NCBI RefSeq assembly: GCF_018812025.1
Contig: NC_063065.1
Location: forward strand, 29,050,240-29,114,239
Length of the DNA stretch: 64,000 bases
Source: Megalobrama amblycephala
Taxonomy: Eukaryota > Chordata > Actinopteri > Cypriniformes > Xenocyprididae
Reading direction: 5' to 3'
How positions within the stretch are numbered: the first letter of the stretch is position 1; the number at the start of each line of letters is the position of its first letter. Positions 15,804 through 26,392 of the stretch are shown here, in pieces. The position numbers were made by a program, and so were the translations under genes. The notes beneath the pieces are model-generated. The model ran no database searches. It was given only the letters and a program-made list of their open reading frames with translations, and was not told the DNA's origin.

Positions 15804-16339
15804 GGGTGCACACTGTGCGATTTATAAAAGTCCTTTACGATTGTTGCTTGTCAGACTGTACGAACATAATCCTCATGTCACACTGTAGGATCTCAGCTGT
15901 CCTATATGTCAGACTGTACAACAGTCAAGACGTGTTAAAAAACGGACACGCGCTTGAAAACTTGTCCGGAGTTTTACATCATCAACCCACACACATTCGG
16001 TGACTGTGATCTGCATTACACGTGGGACTGAAATGGTTGCTAACAATAAAAATCTCTAGCGTTAATTTTGATCACGGCTTATCTTGAAAAACGAACACAA
16101 TTTGACGTTTGTCATAGGAGAAGTCACACTGCAGGACTGTGCGCCAAATCTTCTGACACTGCCAGAATTTCGTCAGAGGTAAAATTTGATCGCAACGGTC
16201 ATTAATCGGCTGTCGGTGAACATGTCAAACTAGCGATCAAAGACTACAGATTTTTGCCTAGGATTATAGGAATCTTTTAGGATTCTCAAAATTTGTCTCA
16301 GACGACCAAATCGTGGCCAAAATCGCACAGTGTGCACCC
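15804..16339. mobile_element. inverted-repeat MITE with GGGTGCACACTGTGCGATT ends
   Basis: The left end GGGTGCACACTGTGCGATT is matched by AATCGCACAGTGTGCACCC at the right, a 19-bp perfect inverted repeat. Internal partial copies of the same motif (CACACTGTAGGATCTC, CACACTGCAGGACTGTGCGC) are seen. I could not fix a target duplication, so the superfamily is open. No coding capacity. Confidence 0.82.
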
Positions 16340-16539
16340 GTCTTAAGAAAGAAAATCCAATAATTTAAGCTTCACAATGAATAATAGTCAATTTTAATAG
16401 TAATTACTTTTCTGTAGTCTTGATCTACGCAGTCGACAACTATGACCACCGGAGGGCGCAGTTTTCGAAATGAGACACAATCAGGATGTTGCTTGTGGGT
16501 GCTAATGTGCTAAACATTAAAATTTCATCACTTTCCACA

Positions 16540-17141
16540 AGCTATGTTTCCATCCACCATCCAACTTTTCTAGTGCGCATTTTGGGATATTGCATAAAAA
16601 ACAGCGGATGGAAATGCCAAGATGCACATAAAATTCACTCAATTGAAGCGGATACATTTTTTATCCGAAAAGAAAACATACGCATAAACTACGATGAAAA
16701 CACATTTACTTCATGTGACTTTTGCGCGATGGGACAACATAACTGGACTGGACCGATCTTGTTGCAGAGCATATGAAATGGTGTTTTGGTCATTCTGAAA
16801 TACCTGAGCCAAAGTCTGTCGTCAAAATGGTTCAGTATAATTACATTCCAGAACTGTCTTACATGACTGCATTCCCAAACAGCAGGCATCCGTCTCCGAA
16901 AGCAAGATAACATGACCGTGTTTATTGCGTTTTGTCTGCACGCTCTGAAGCTACAGTGGCTTCTCCTACTGCCACAACTTCTATTTTTCTTAGTGATATT
17001 TAGCGGCAGTTTATCAAGAAATTATGATTTTGTTCTCTTTGTGTTGTTGGAATGAAATGGTGCTTTTATTCGCAAATGTTTTATGCGATATTCCAATTTT
17101 GCGCATAAGTTAAATTCACAACTTTGGATGGAAACATAGCT
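16540..17141. mobile_element. inverted-repeat MITE with AGCTATGTTTCCATCCA ends
   Basis: AGCTATGTTTCCATCCA at the left is mirrored by TGGATGGAAACATAGCT at the right, 17 bp perfect. Subterminal sequence is also partly inverted (GCGCATTTTGGGATATTGC against GCGATATTCCAATTTTGCGC). The target duplication is unclear. The open frames on both strands have no recognisable domain. Confidence 0.82.
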
Positions 17142-17930
17142 ATTGTCTTTCAGAACCTCACTCTCTACTTCGTTCTGGACCAAAGGCTTTGACATCATCT
17201 TTCTTTTAACACCAATAACAGAATCAGTGGACTGATATGCATGGCTGAACATGTCTGATTGCCCATCTGTTTTGTGTTTTGTTTTTGTGATTGTGTCATT
17301 TGCACTGAGAGTTTCTCTCTGAAGGTCCAACCATCACGTCTCCTCATGCTAATCAGGCTAGCCCTCAAGCATGCCGAACAGACCTCCAACCAGACATTGA
17401 AATGCCCTGAAACCACCCCGCTAAAATCAAGCTGCGTGCCAGTGGCATTGAAGTGCCTTTTTGGGAGCGTGTTGGAGCAGTGGTTTATTAGCCGTGTCAT
17501 CTCTTCATCACGCCACCCTATTCCATTAGCAACTGTAGCACAAATGAACATGCAGGGAGGGGCGGAGCATTGACACTGGAGTGGGTGGAAAGCTTGCCTA
17601 ATTCAGACTATTAGTCATAGAACTATAAAAGTGCCACAGTTTAATCTAAAGCTTATTATGACTGATAATTGTAACCATTAATACTGTAAAACATGGGGAA
17701 AACAATTATTTAATCAGGTGTGACAACTGCAGAGAGAGAGAGAAAAAACAAAACCCTTTTGGGGACAAGACTGGTTTACTACAGAGTGTCAAACCATTAA
17801 CCATGTAAAACAGTAAAGTAAAAGTAAAGTGTGTTTGATTTTCGGGTAATTTTCATAAATGCTATAATGATGGTATTAGATTGTAATCTGTACTGTAGCA
17901 GTTTGATTGTCACAATATATATATATATAC
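17142..17930. other. intron 3, unassigned
   Basis: Open frames overlap on both strands at 17195-17573, but none has a recognisable motif. A short (TA)n precedes the next element. I see nothing else. Confidence 0.5.
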
Positions 17931-18128
17931 AGTACTGTGCAAAAGTCTTAGGCACGTCAGTATTTTCACCCCCCAAAAAAGGTTTTAAGCCAGTTATTTG
18001 TAGTGTGTCAATAGGAAATATCCGTTGACATTTCCAAACATTAATTTTACCATTAATTGTAATAATCCAGTGAGATTTTTGAATACACAAGGAGTGTGTC
18101 TGACAACAGCCGGTTCTCCACACAGTGA

Positions 18129-18266
18129 TCTGATCTCACCATCATCGAATCCGTCTGTGATTACATGAAGAAACAGATGAAACTGAGACAAACTAAATCC
18201 AGGAGAACTGTGGCCGTGTCTCTAAGATGCTTGAAGAAACCTGCCTGCAAAGATACAGTACTGTGA
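18129..18266 (+). pseudogene. Tc1-like transposase C-terminal relic (+ strand)
   Basis: 46 codons read SDLTIIESVCDYMKKQMKLR and continue to a stop. The pattern SPDLNxIES/NxW is the segment around the last catalytic Glu of the DDE domain of Tc1-type transposases, and the IIES Glu is present here. The rest of the enzyme is missing upstream, so it is a dead fragment. Confidence 0.72.
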
Positions 18267-18380
18267 AAACTTGTGAAAAGCACTTACGTAAAAATGCTGT
18301 AAAGTGAGGATGTTTTTAAAAAAATACTGTTATAAATAGATTTTATTTATCAATTAACTTATATTAACTAAACCAAAACA

Positions 18381-18499
18381 ATATTTTGTGTGACCACCCT
18401 TTGCATTTAAAACAGCTCTTGTCCAGGTACACTTGGGCATCATTTTTCAGGTAGCTTTGGAGGCAGGTTTCTTAAAATCTCTTGGAGACACGGCCCCAG

Positions 18500-18501
<2 letters not shown>
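18381..18501 (-). pseudogene. Tc1/mariner transposase C-terminal relic (- strand)
   Basis: The minus strand reads LGPCLQEILRNLPPKLPEK, then a stop and a shortened tail region. This resembles the LQDAWNNLPAKYL type end of Tc1-like transposases, followed by the GGTGGTCACAC motif seen after the stop in many fish copies. It lies inverted to the plus-strand relic. Confidence 0.55.
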
Positions 18502-18550
<49 letters not shown>

Positions 18551-18580
18551 CGCTATACAAATAAATTTGACTTGACTAGC
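18502..18580. repeat. (TA)n tract joined to a short LINE-like 3' tail
   Basis: About 22 TA units lead into AAAAGCGCTATACAAATAAA and TTTGACTTGAC. An AAGCGCTATA(C/T)AAATAAA stretch is a common 3' end of fish L2-type LINEs. Only the extreme tail is present. Confidence 0.55.
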
Positions 18581-19565
18581 GACACCATCGCAATGACCCC
18601 ATCAGGTGATTTTATTATTTTTTTTCCCCAGGTAAACAACTCACCTTTTTTCTTCAGCTCTTTGATTAAAACAGTCTTGTTTTGTCTGCTATAATCCTTT
18701 TTAAAGCATTGTTTTGGTCTCATCCAAAGTTGTTTTGCGAGACCATCTGCACTAACCTTGCAAACACTCTTGATGTTTTCATTGATCTCTGTCCCTCTTT
18801 CTCTTTCTATCATTGCATGTTTCCACCTCCATCTCACCCCTTAGCTTCTCCTTTCCCTTGTCCTCATCACTAACATGCTAAGTCAACTCCTGTGAAAGAA
18901 ACTGGCACATCCAGCACAAAGTGCAGCAGTCTGTTGAGCACCTGGCTCAGCTCTTCAGCAGAGACACGTGGTAGATCATTAGCAGTGTCACCCAGTCATC
19001 TGCATTCATCGGGCACGTTGCATTTCAAGTCCTTAATTCAAAGACTGACTACAAAGCGACGTTCACTTCAGTGGGATCAACTTTGTAATACAAACTAAGG
19101 CGGGATCACTTTAGTTCTGCCAATTCCCATGGTGCTGTCAGAATAAAACACCCACATAATTTGTGCTTGTGTGTTGAGAAAAACAGGCACAAGCGTCAGA
19201 CGTCAAAACTCTGGAGTTCATTAGAGTTTATAGTGAACATGTCTACCCTGCTCTTTGAAAGTTTTCTACAAATTTTGTCTTTTTATTTTGTCATACGAGG
19301 ATCAGAACCGGGGATCAGCTTAATCAGACCTCTCATTAATCTGCTAATGATCTGTGATTAGATTGCGGTGCACTCCGTTTCCTAGTCAGCCTCGCTTGGA
19401 TGTGCGTTGCAGAAAATTGCCTCTGCCAGTTTCCAAACTTTGTTTCTGTCTTTCTGTGCTTTGAACAACAGTCCTGCCATTAAAATGATACATTAGCCTT
19501 TTAACACACTCAGATTAATATGGAAATGGTCCGTATCCAAGTCTGAATTTGGGCAGCACCAACTA
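18581..19565. other. intron 3, unassigned
   Basis: This holds a pyrimidine-rich stretch at 18790-18870 and otherwise ordinary sequence. Nothing else recognised. Confidence 0.5.
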
Positions 19566-19905
19566 TTAAAGGGATAGTTTGGCCAAAAATGAAAATTCTG
19601 TCATCATTTACTCACCCTAACCTGTATGAGTTTCTTTCTTCTGCTGAACACAAAAGAAGATATTTTGAAGAATATGCACTCTTAAAAACACTCGTTTAAA
19701 AACAACCCAATTTTAACCCAGTGTTGGATAAATATTGCCTATACTTCCATAGTTTGAAAGTTAACAACTTTGGTTACCGACATTCTCCAATATATATTTG
19801 TGTGTGTGTGTGTGTTCAGCAGAAGAAAGAAATTCATACAGGTTTGGAGCAATTTGAGGGTAAATGATGACAGAATTTTCATTTTTCAGTGAGCTGTCCC
19901 TTTAA
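19566..19905. mobile_element. foldback MITE, copy b (short)
   Basis: TTAAAGGGATAGTTTGGCC and the following AAAATGAAAATTCTGTCAT at the left are mirrored by ATGACAGAATTTTCATTTTT and GTCCCTTTAA at the right. The arms include GAGTTTCTTTCTTCTGCTG against CAGCAGAAGAAAGAAATTC. The central part has a short (TG)n. It is the same broad family as the other TTAAAGGR foldbacks. Confidence 0.88.
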
Positions 19906-21552
19906 GGTGTTTTGAGATTTTGCTGAGAACAGAAAGTGATCTGATTTCCTCTAGATCAGCAGTTCCCAACCTTTTTGACCCCAAGGTACCCCATTGTCCA
20001 CAACAACGTTCGAAGGTCCCATGATTGTTGCCTCTAGTAATTATGTGTCTGATTTTTAATTTCCAACCTATTTGGGGTTCATTTTAAGCCAGCCATATAG
20101 CATTTTTTAAACAATAATTGAGTTAAATAAAACTGCCCAGCACATTGGGCAAACATTTAATCCAGTCGCTGGGGTTGTCCATTTTCAACCCAACTTGGGT
20201 TGTTTTTAATGCAGCATTTTTTAGTGTGATGCTCTTTTTGTCACCAAATTTGAGAGATTGTCATATTTGACTCCAGTAGGTGGGTCCAATTCACTTGATT
20301 TCAAACTAACTTGTCTCTTACCAAAGGTCTTATGCATTCCTTTCTATCAAGCACTCCAACAGAGTGTACAAGCATCCTTAATGTGGGCTAGCAGTCCCAT
20401 ATCATTGCTTGTCTTGTCAAGTGTTAGTAAATTGGTGAGTTTTTTTGCATGCGTGGTTGAGTCTGGGCGGCCGTAGCCTCGGGCTCATCTTGGCATCAGT
20501 GAGTCTCAGGAATGGTGTTTTTGGAGCTCATGTCTGGAGGCTGTGTTTCCCTCACTAACCACAAGACACCTACGCAAAGTCAAAAACAATGAGGACCAGA
20601 GGGATGTCACGTGTCAAGAGCACAACACCATGTTGAATAAAGGGAAAAAAGTGAAGTACAGCACTCAAAAGATCATCGACCTTGTATTTGAAATATGTCT
20701 TACTAATTGAAATGCTCTATTTCTTGGAAACTAAGTTGACAGTGAGAGAGAGAGAGAAATTGCAAGAGTAGGTGACTCAACCCATCTATTGTCAACCTCA
20801 TAAGATGGAGCAGCCGCTACACATGAGAAAGTCCATGCAGACCTCGCTGGAATTTCCTGGGAGTAGATGTCTCGCCCGGGAAACTCTTAAGTGTTGTTTG
20901 TTTTAGGCTTCGTACAAACCCTCCCTTTTTATTATAGCACTCTATCATAGGTGAACTCACCCTATGGCCAGATCTTTACTGATACGTTTAAGAAAAAATA
21001 ATGGGGCCAACAGATCATTAAGGCGAGTGCTTTCTTTGGCTCATGAGTCGTTGCTTTGATCTTAAGGAAACATTTTTCCTTGACCATTTTGGGGTTGTTA
21101 TTTTTGTCTATGTGAACACTGGATTTGAGGCTGCATGGGAAAGATGAATTGATTCAACAATGTTCCGAATTTTAACAAGTCACGCTACTTAAGTTTGGAA
21201 CCAGATGAGCATAATACTGCAATCTGGCAAAAATTTGTGTCTGTCATTTGAAATAATGTATGAAGAGGAACTAAACACATTACTTCCCCCCCCTCACTTT
21301 CACTCTCTGAGGAGTAAGCATTTTTTTTTCCCTCTAGTGTTTACTTTACAAAACGATGAAAATATTTTTTTGCCTCTAGTGTTTACGCCTTTAGTGTTCA
21401 GAACGAGGAAAATATTGAAAAAAAAAATTGGGTGAAGTTTTCTGCAATGATTGTGGATGCTAGAAGACCTGGTTAGAATAAAAATAGTTTTGATAGTTTA
21501 TACACTCTTCATACACTCTTACAAATAAAGATTCTTCATTGGCATTGATGGT
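19906..21552. other. intron 3 with hAT-like and MITE end fragments
   Basis: CAGCAGTTCCCAACCTTTTT near 19958 has the look of a hAT terminus, but no partner end is seen. 20110-20235 ends TTTTAATGCAGCATTTTTTAG and resembles one arm of a small MITE. The rest (20240-21552) looks unique, with a GAGAGAGAGAG stretch near 20745. No coding evidence. Confidence 0.45.
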
Positions 21553-21795
21553 TCCAAATGAAAATTACCCTAAGCTTTACTCACGCTCAATTCATCCTAG
21601 TTGTATATGAGTTTCTTCTTTCTGATAAACACTCTCTGAGATATTTTAATGAATATCCTGACACATCTAAGGTTTATAATGGCAGTGAATGGAACCCACG
21701 AGTATGAAGCTCAAGAAAGTGCTTCCACCTCTTCCATCCATCATAAACACGGCTCCGGGGGGTTAATGAAAGCCCTCTGAAGCAACGTGATTGTT

Positions 21796-21826
<31 letters not shown>

Positions 21827-22862
21827 TCCATATTTAACAAGTTATGAATAAAAATATCTAGCTTCTGCCAGACCGCCTTCCATATTCAACGTACGAAGGA
21901 ATTGTGAAACTTTACGCTACATCCTACACCTTCCCTCTTCAATGCCAGTTTACACTTTCTTCGTAACTCGAATACGGAAGGCGGCCTGGTGAAAGCTAGA
22001 TATTTTACTTCATAACTTGTTAAATATGGATATTTATTTTACACAAACTCATCGCTTCGTTTCAGAAGGCCCCCGGAGCCGTGTGAAGTACACGTTTATG
22101 ATGGATGGAAGTGGATGGAAGCGCTTTCTTCTGCTCATACTCGTGGGTCCCTTTCACTGCCATCACAGCTATATGCTCTGTGGCTAACGGGCTAATGCTA
22201 CACTGTTGGAGAGATTTATAAAGAATGAAGTTGTGTTTATGAATTATACAGACTGCAAGTGTTTAAAAAATGAAAATAGCGACGGCTCTTGTCTCCGCGA
22301 ATACAGTAATAAACGATGGTAACTTTAACCGCATTTAACAGTACATTAGCAACATGCTAACGAAACATTTAGAAAGACAATTTACAAATATCACTAAAAA
22401 TATCATGGATCATGTCAGTTATTATCGCTCCATCTGCCATTTTTTGCTATTGTTCTTGCTTGCTTACCTAGTCTGATGATTCAGCTGTGCACAGATCCAG
22501 ACGTTAATACTGGCTGCCCTTGTGTAATGTCTTGAACATGGGCTGGCATATGCAAATATTGGGGTCATACATATTAATGATTGTTACTTAACAGCCGGTG
22601 TTATGTTGAGATTTGCCTGTTTTCCGGAGGTCTTTTAAACAAATGAGATTTATATAAGAAGGAGGAAGCAATGGAGTTTGAAACTCAACGTATGTCTTTT
22701 CCATGTACTGAACTCTTGTTATTCAACTATGCCGAGGTAAATTCAATTTTTGATTCTACGGCAGCTTTTATTAAAATATCTCAGAGAGTGTTTATCAAAA
22801 AGAAGAAAGTCATATACACCTAGGATGGCTTGAGGGTGAGTAAATCTTGGTGCTTATTTTTG
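21553..22862. mobile_element. foldback MITE, copy c, interrupted by an insertion in its right arm
   Basis: The left arm holds CATCCTAGTTGTATATGAG, GATAAACACTCTCTGAGAT and GGCAGTGAATGGAACCCACG. The right arm holds their complements (CGTGGGTCCCTTTCACTGCC, ATCTCAGAGAGTGTTTATC, CATATACACCTAGGATGG). The right arm is split between CACTGCCATCA and TTTTATTAAAATATC by about 600 bp. An A run at 21801-21826 lies in the left arm. It is the same subfamily as copy 44041-44942. Confidence 0.82.
22166..22765. mobile_element. unclassified insertion inside the foldback MITE
   Basis: About 600 bp has no counterpart in the left arm and so was inserted after the palindrome formed. It begins CAGCTATATGCTCTG and ends CTACGGCAGC. 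It replaces roughly 30 bp of the arm. I see no clear terminal repeats or coding text, and the borders are approximate. Confidence 0.55.
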
Positions 22863-23960
22863 CTTAAAAGCAAAAATGCTTTAACATTTTTGCTTTTAGA
22901 CTTTCGTTTTTACTTTAACAACTATATTAATAAGACATCATGTTGAAAATAGCTGTTCACAATTAAATCTGTTGAATATTTCTTGAACTAGCGAGTTAAC
23001 TTCTTCTTTTATGTGATATTTTATGCTTTCATGCTGAACTGTGACTTGGCATTAACACAACATCAAAGTCATATTTCCTATCTTTCCCTTTTCCCTGTCA
23101 GCGCCCCTTCATGCTCCAAATACTGGCTAAAATACCATTTGCAATAGAAACTTCAAGGGTGTAATCTCAGAACAGATTGAAACATTATCTCCTTCCAAAT
23201 TACAACATCTGCTCATTAAACTAATGTCTGAACTAAGCATTTGTCTTTGTATTCGTACTTTTCCTCTGTGGATTTTCTTTTTGTCAGCAGTACAGTTGGA
23301 TTTTTCCCACCTCTCCCTCTTTCATTGTTTCTCCATTCCCCTCCATGCTTTCAAACATGTGGTTTTGACTAACACAGCGGGTAAGGAATTATTGTAATTG
23401 GATATTCATGACAGTTCAATAAGTAATCAACAGTAAGACCATGATCATATCAGCAGACAGCATTTGAGCTGCTGCTAAGCTTTCATGTGGTCTACAGTAA
23501 AAGGCCATAGGAGTTGGGAAAGTTTTTAAATGGCAAATGTTTTAGACAACAGTGGAGTTGAACATGTCATAGAAATGTCATCACATAGGGTAAATTCAGG
23601 GTGATTGGGACACTTTTTTTGCCATTGAGATGGCTTGGAAAATGTGTCCCAATCAACCGGAATTCACCCTACTATTGTGCATACTATTGTGGGCCGTGGG
23701 AAAAGTGAAGTCTTTGCTTATCTTTGAGTATGTTTTGTTCATATTTAATGATGTTTTTGTCACAGATAAGCACTTGCACCCACTCGTCTGACCAGAGGTG
23801 ACCTTTCCAGACCCTATAATTCTTCACTTTTGTTTGGACAATCTCCACACGGCTTAAAGCATCTCTAGTGATGTCTTCATAGTCTTTTATCAACAACTTT
23901 CCTTTTCCACTGATGAAAATTGAGCATTTTGAAGAATAATTTGTGATGTTATATATGTTA
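22863..23960. other. intron 3, unassigned
   Basis: Near 23600-23660, GTGATTGGGACAC and GTGTCCCAATCA form a small inverted pair. Otherwise I see ordinary intron with no coding signal. Confidence 0.5.
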
Positions 23961-24365
23961 GTGAAAAAAAAAAAAGTCTCTTATGCTCATCTAGGATGCA
24001 TTTATTTGATAATAATAATAATAATAAAAAAGTAATATTGTGAGATATTATTACAATTTAAAATAATAGTTTTCTATGTGAATATACAGTAAACTGTAAT
24101 TTATTCCTGTGATCAAATCTGAACTTTCATCGTCTTCAGTGTCACATGATCCTTCAGAAATCATTCTAATATGCTGATTTGTTTGCAAAACGGTTTTCAG
24201 TTGTGGAAATCATGATACTTTTTTCAGGATTCTTTGATGAATAGAAAGTTCAAAAGAACTTTTAAGAAGTTTAAAATAGAAATATTTTGTAACGTTATAC
24301 GTTTATTTACTGTTACTTTTGGTCAATAAATGTGTCCTTGCTGGAAAAATAAACTTTTAAACAGT
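23961..24365. repeat. interspersed repeat with GTCACATGATCCTTCAGAAA motif
   Basis: The block TCGTCTTCAGTGTCACATGA, then TCCTTCAGAAATCATTCTAA, is one I remember as recurring widely in zebrafish and carp genomes. It is embedded in AT-rich flanks with an A run and (AAT)n. It is presumably a non-autonomous DNA transposon. The ends are not certain. Confidence 0.5.
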
Positions 24366-25607
24366 AGTGTATATTCTTTAAAATACATAATTTCAGCAAA
24401 CTCTTATTTAGTCTGACTCGTATATAACGCCCACTTTTCATCATCCAATCTAAATAAATTTCCCCCTATATAATTCTACACTGAATATCCATTTTCACTT
24501 ACAAACATGTTTGAGTATGCAAGTAAAATGGATTGCAAACGGCAATTCATGTTGACTTTGAATTGCATTGATTCATTCTATTTTGAAACACAGTGAGCGT
24601 TTGTGTTTTTGACCGACAGTGGTACTGTAGCTAGCATATCAAATTTTCCGTCAAGGTCGCTGTAGCGTTGAGGGAATGCTTCCATGGTATTTACATTAGG
24701 GGAGCTGTGCCTAGTTATAGCTCAGCAGAAATGTTTGGTTAGCTGATTAGAGTTCCTCCAGGGACTTCTGCTCTCATTCCTCTCCGCTAGTCTGGTGGTG
24801 ACACTGGGGTGTTGCCACTCGGTGTTGAGTTAATTGCTCTCCCCCGTACATCTCTGATTGCCGTCCCCAGCATGTGGGAAACGTCGACCCAGATGAGTCA
24901 GGATTCGTTTGGTGAAATCCAGGCTTGAGTTTCCAGTCCTTCCTCCCTTCCCTATCTCTTTCATATACGTACTCTTTCCACTTTATCCTCGCTTATATCT
25001 GTCCTCCTCCTTGTGTCTTTCTCATCTAAATCTGGAAACAGTAACTCCAGTAGATGTGTTTCAGTTTAATGCAGATCCTCCAAGCTCACTAAGTATTGTT
25101 AACATTTATACTGCATATGTGTTGCCCTTCAGAAAGCCAGAGGAAGAATTGCTATTTCTTTGTATGACCAGGCAGAAAGTATGTGTTGATTTATGTCTGA
25201 GTTTGCAGTGCTTCTGCTCAGAAAGGCTTATAAAACACATCTGAGACATCATGTAAGATTACTTTGCATTTAGACTTGCGTAAACAGGTGCATTTCAAAT
25301 GAGAGTCACATGGGGGATGCGACCTTGAGGGAGATCTATTTCAGATCTCTTTTGAGCTTCAGATTTGTTGGATATTTAACCTTGTTTGACTAGACAGTTT
25401 ACACAACCATCCAAACCTTATCCTAAACATTTACTACTGTGCTTAAGTAGAATGTACTCATATTTTTAATTATTTAAATGATTAACAATAAAGCCTAGGG
25501 CAGCACATAATATATTCCCTCTAGTGATACACCAATAATAACATTCTAGTTGATACAGATAAGACAATATTTTCATGTGATTGCGAATACCATTAAATGG
25601 AATCTAA
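24366..25607. other. intron 3, unassigned
   Basis: Ordinary sequence with a pyrimidine-rich stretch at 24940-25030. The 111-residue frame there has no recognisable domain and no splice support. Confidence 0.5.

Positions 25608-25651
<44 letters not shown>
25608..25651. repeat. (AAT)n microsatellite
   Basis: About 14 AAT units, lying just before R1 copy 2. Confidence 0.95.
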
Positions 25652-25653
<2 letters not shown>

Positions 25654-25690
25654 CAACAAAAAATTGAACATTAAAAACTAAAATCAGTCG

Positions 25691-26307
25691 TTTTAAAGGG
25701 GTCCTTGATTATGTTTTCACTTTTTAAACTTTAGTTAGTGTGTAATGTTGCTGTTTGAGCAAAAACAACATCTGCAAAGTTACAACGCGCAAAGTTCGAT
25801 GCAAAGGGAGATATTTTCTTTTACAGAAATTGCTTTTTAAGGACTACAACAAGCTTCTTCCGGGGTTGGTGACATCACAAACACCGGAAACACACAACAA
25901 AGGGGGTGAGGCCATGTCGGGCTGCTTTAGAGAAGAGGAAGAGTTGTTGTAGTACAGTGATGTTACCATGCCGTCATTTTACACCAGACTGCTTCACAAA
26001 TGAGGGTCAATTCAACACTGGATTTGCACAATAGATTAACATGACGGCACATGCTAGTCGATGAGTTGAATCAACTCCACAGCAACTACATACATTTATC
26101 CACTAACCATTCAGAAACGTCCAGTTTCATTCTTAAAGTTGTAACTTCTTCCTGAGTCTCTCCATCAGTGTCGACTCCGGTTTGAATAATGTAAGGCTGA
26201 ACACCGTTACTGACAATCCTCATTTTGGCTGCGTGAGATTCTCCAGCTTTGTTGTTGTTGAGCAACCTAAGTTGTTTTGGAAAGCGGGCCAAAACAATGA
26301 TCTGTGG

Positions 26308-26313
<6 letters not shown>
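25691..26313 (+). mobile_element. interspersed repeat R1, copy 2
   Basis: It begins TTTTAAAGGGGTCCTTGATT and is collinear with the copy at 1779-2510. It has an extra segment (AATGTAAGGCTGAACACCGT) between GTTTGAAT and AATCCTCATTTTG, and lacks the AGCTCCGCCC-type part of copy 1. Its right side stops at ATGATCTGTGGGGT and abuts a (TA)n tract. Confidence 0.65.
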
Positions 26314-26377
<64 letters not shown>

Positions 26378-26392
26378 CGTATATATGTATCA
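26314..26392. repeat. interrupted (TA)n microsatellite
   Basis: TA units with occasional TATG and TACG interruptions. The Tyr/Ile frames across it are spurious. Confidence 0.93.

Larger units (their letters stand above)
17931..18501. mobile_element. rearranged Tc1/mariner-type element
   Basis: It begins with AGTACTGTGCAAAAGTCTTA, the same terminus as at 10268. The next 130 bp match that small element in the opposite orientation. It then contains transposase C-terminal relics on both strands (18129-18266 plus, 18381-18501 minus), which share inverted text such as GAAACCTGCCTGCAAAG against CTTTGGAGGCAGGTTTC. The structure is therefore partly head-to-head, and no intact end is found on the right, where a (TA)n tract follows. 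Confidence 0.7.

Noticed and set aside
16486..17573. Cluster of overlapping frames that might be a small gene
   Set aside because: Mostly within or beside a TIR-bounded MITE, with both strands open and no domain.
19677..20235. Two AAAAACAACCCAA/TTGGGTTGTTTTT motifs as ends of one MITE
   Set aside because: The left motif lies in the loop of a foldback MITE and the flanks do not match, so a single element is not supported.
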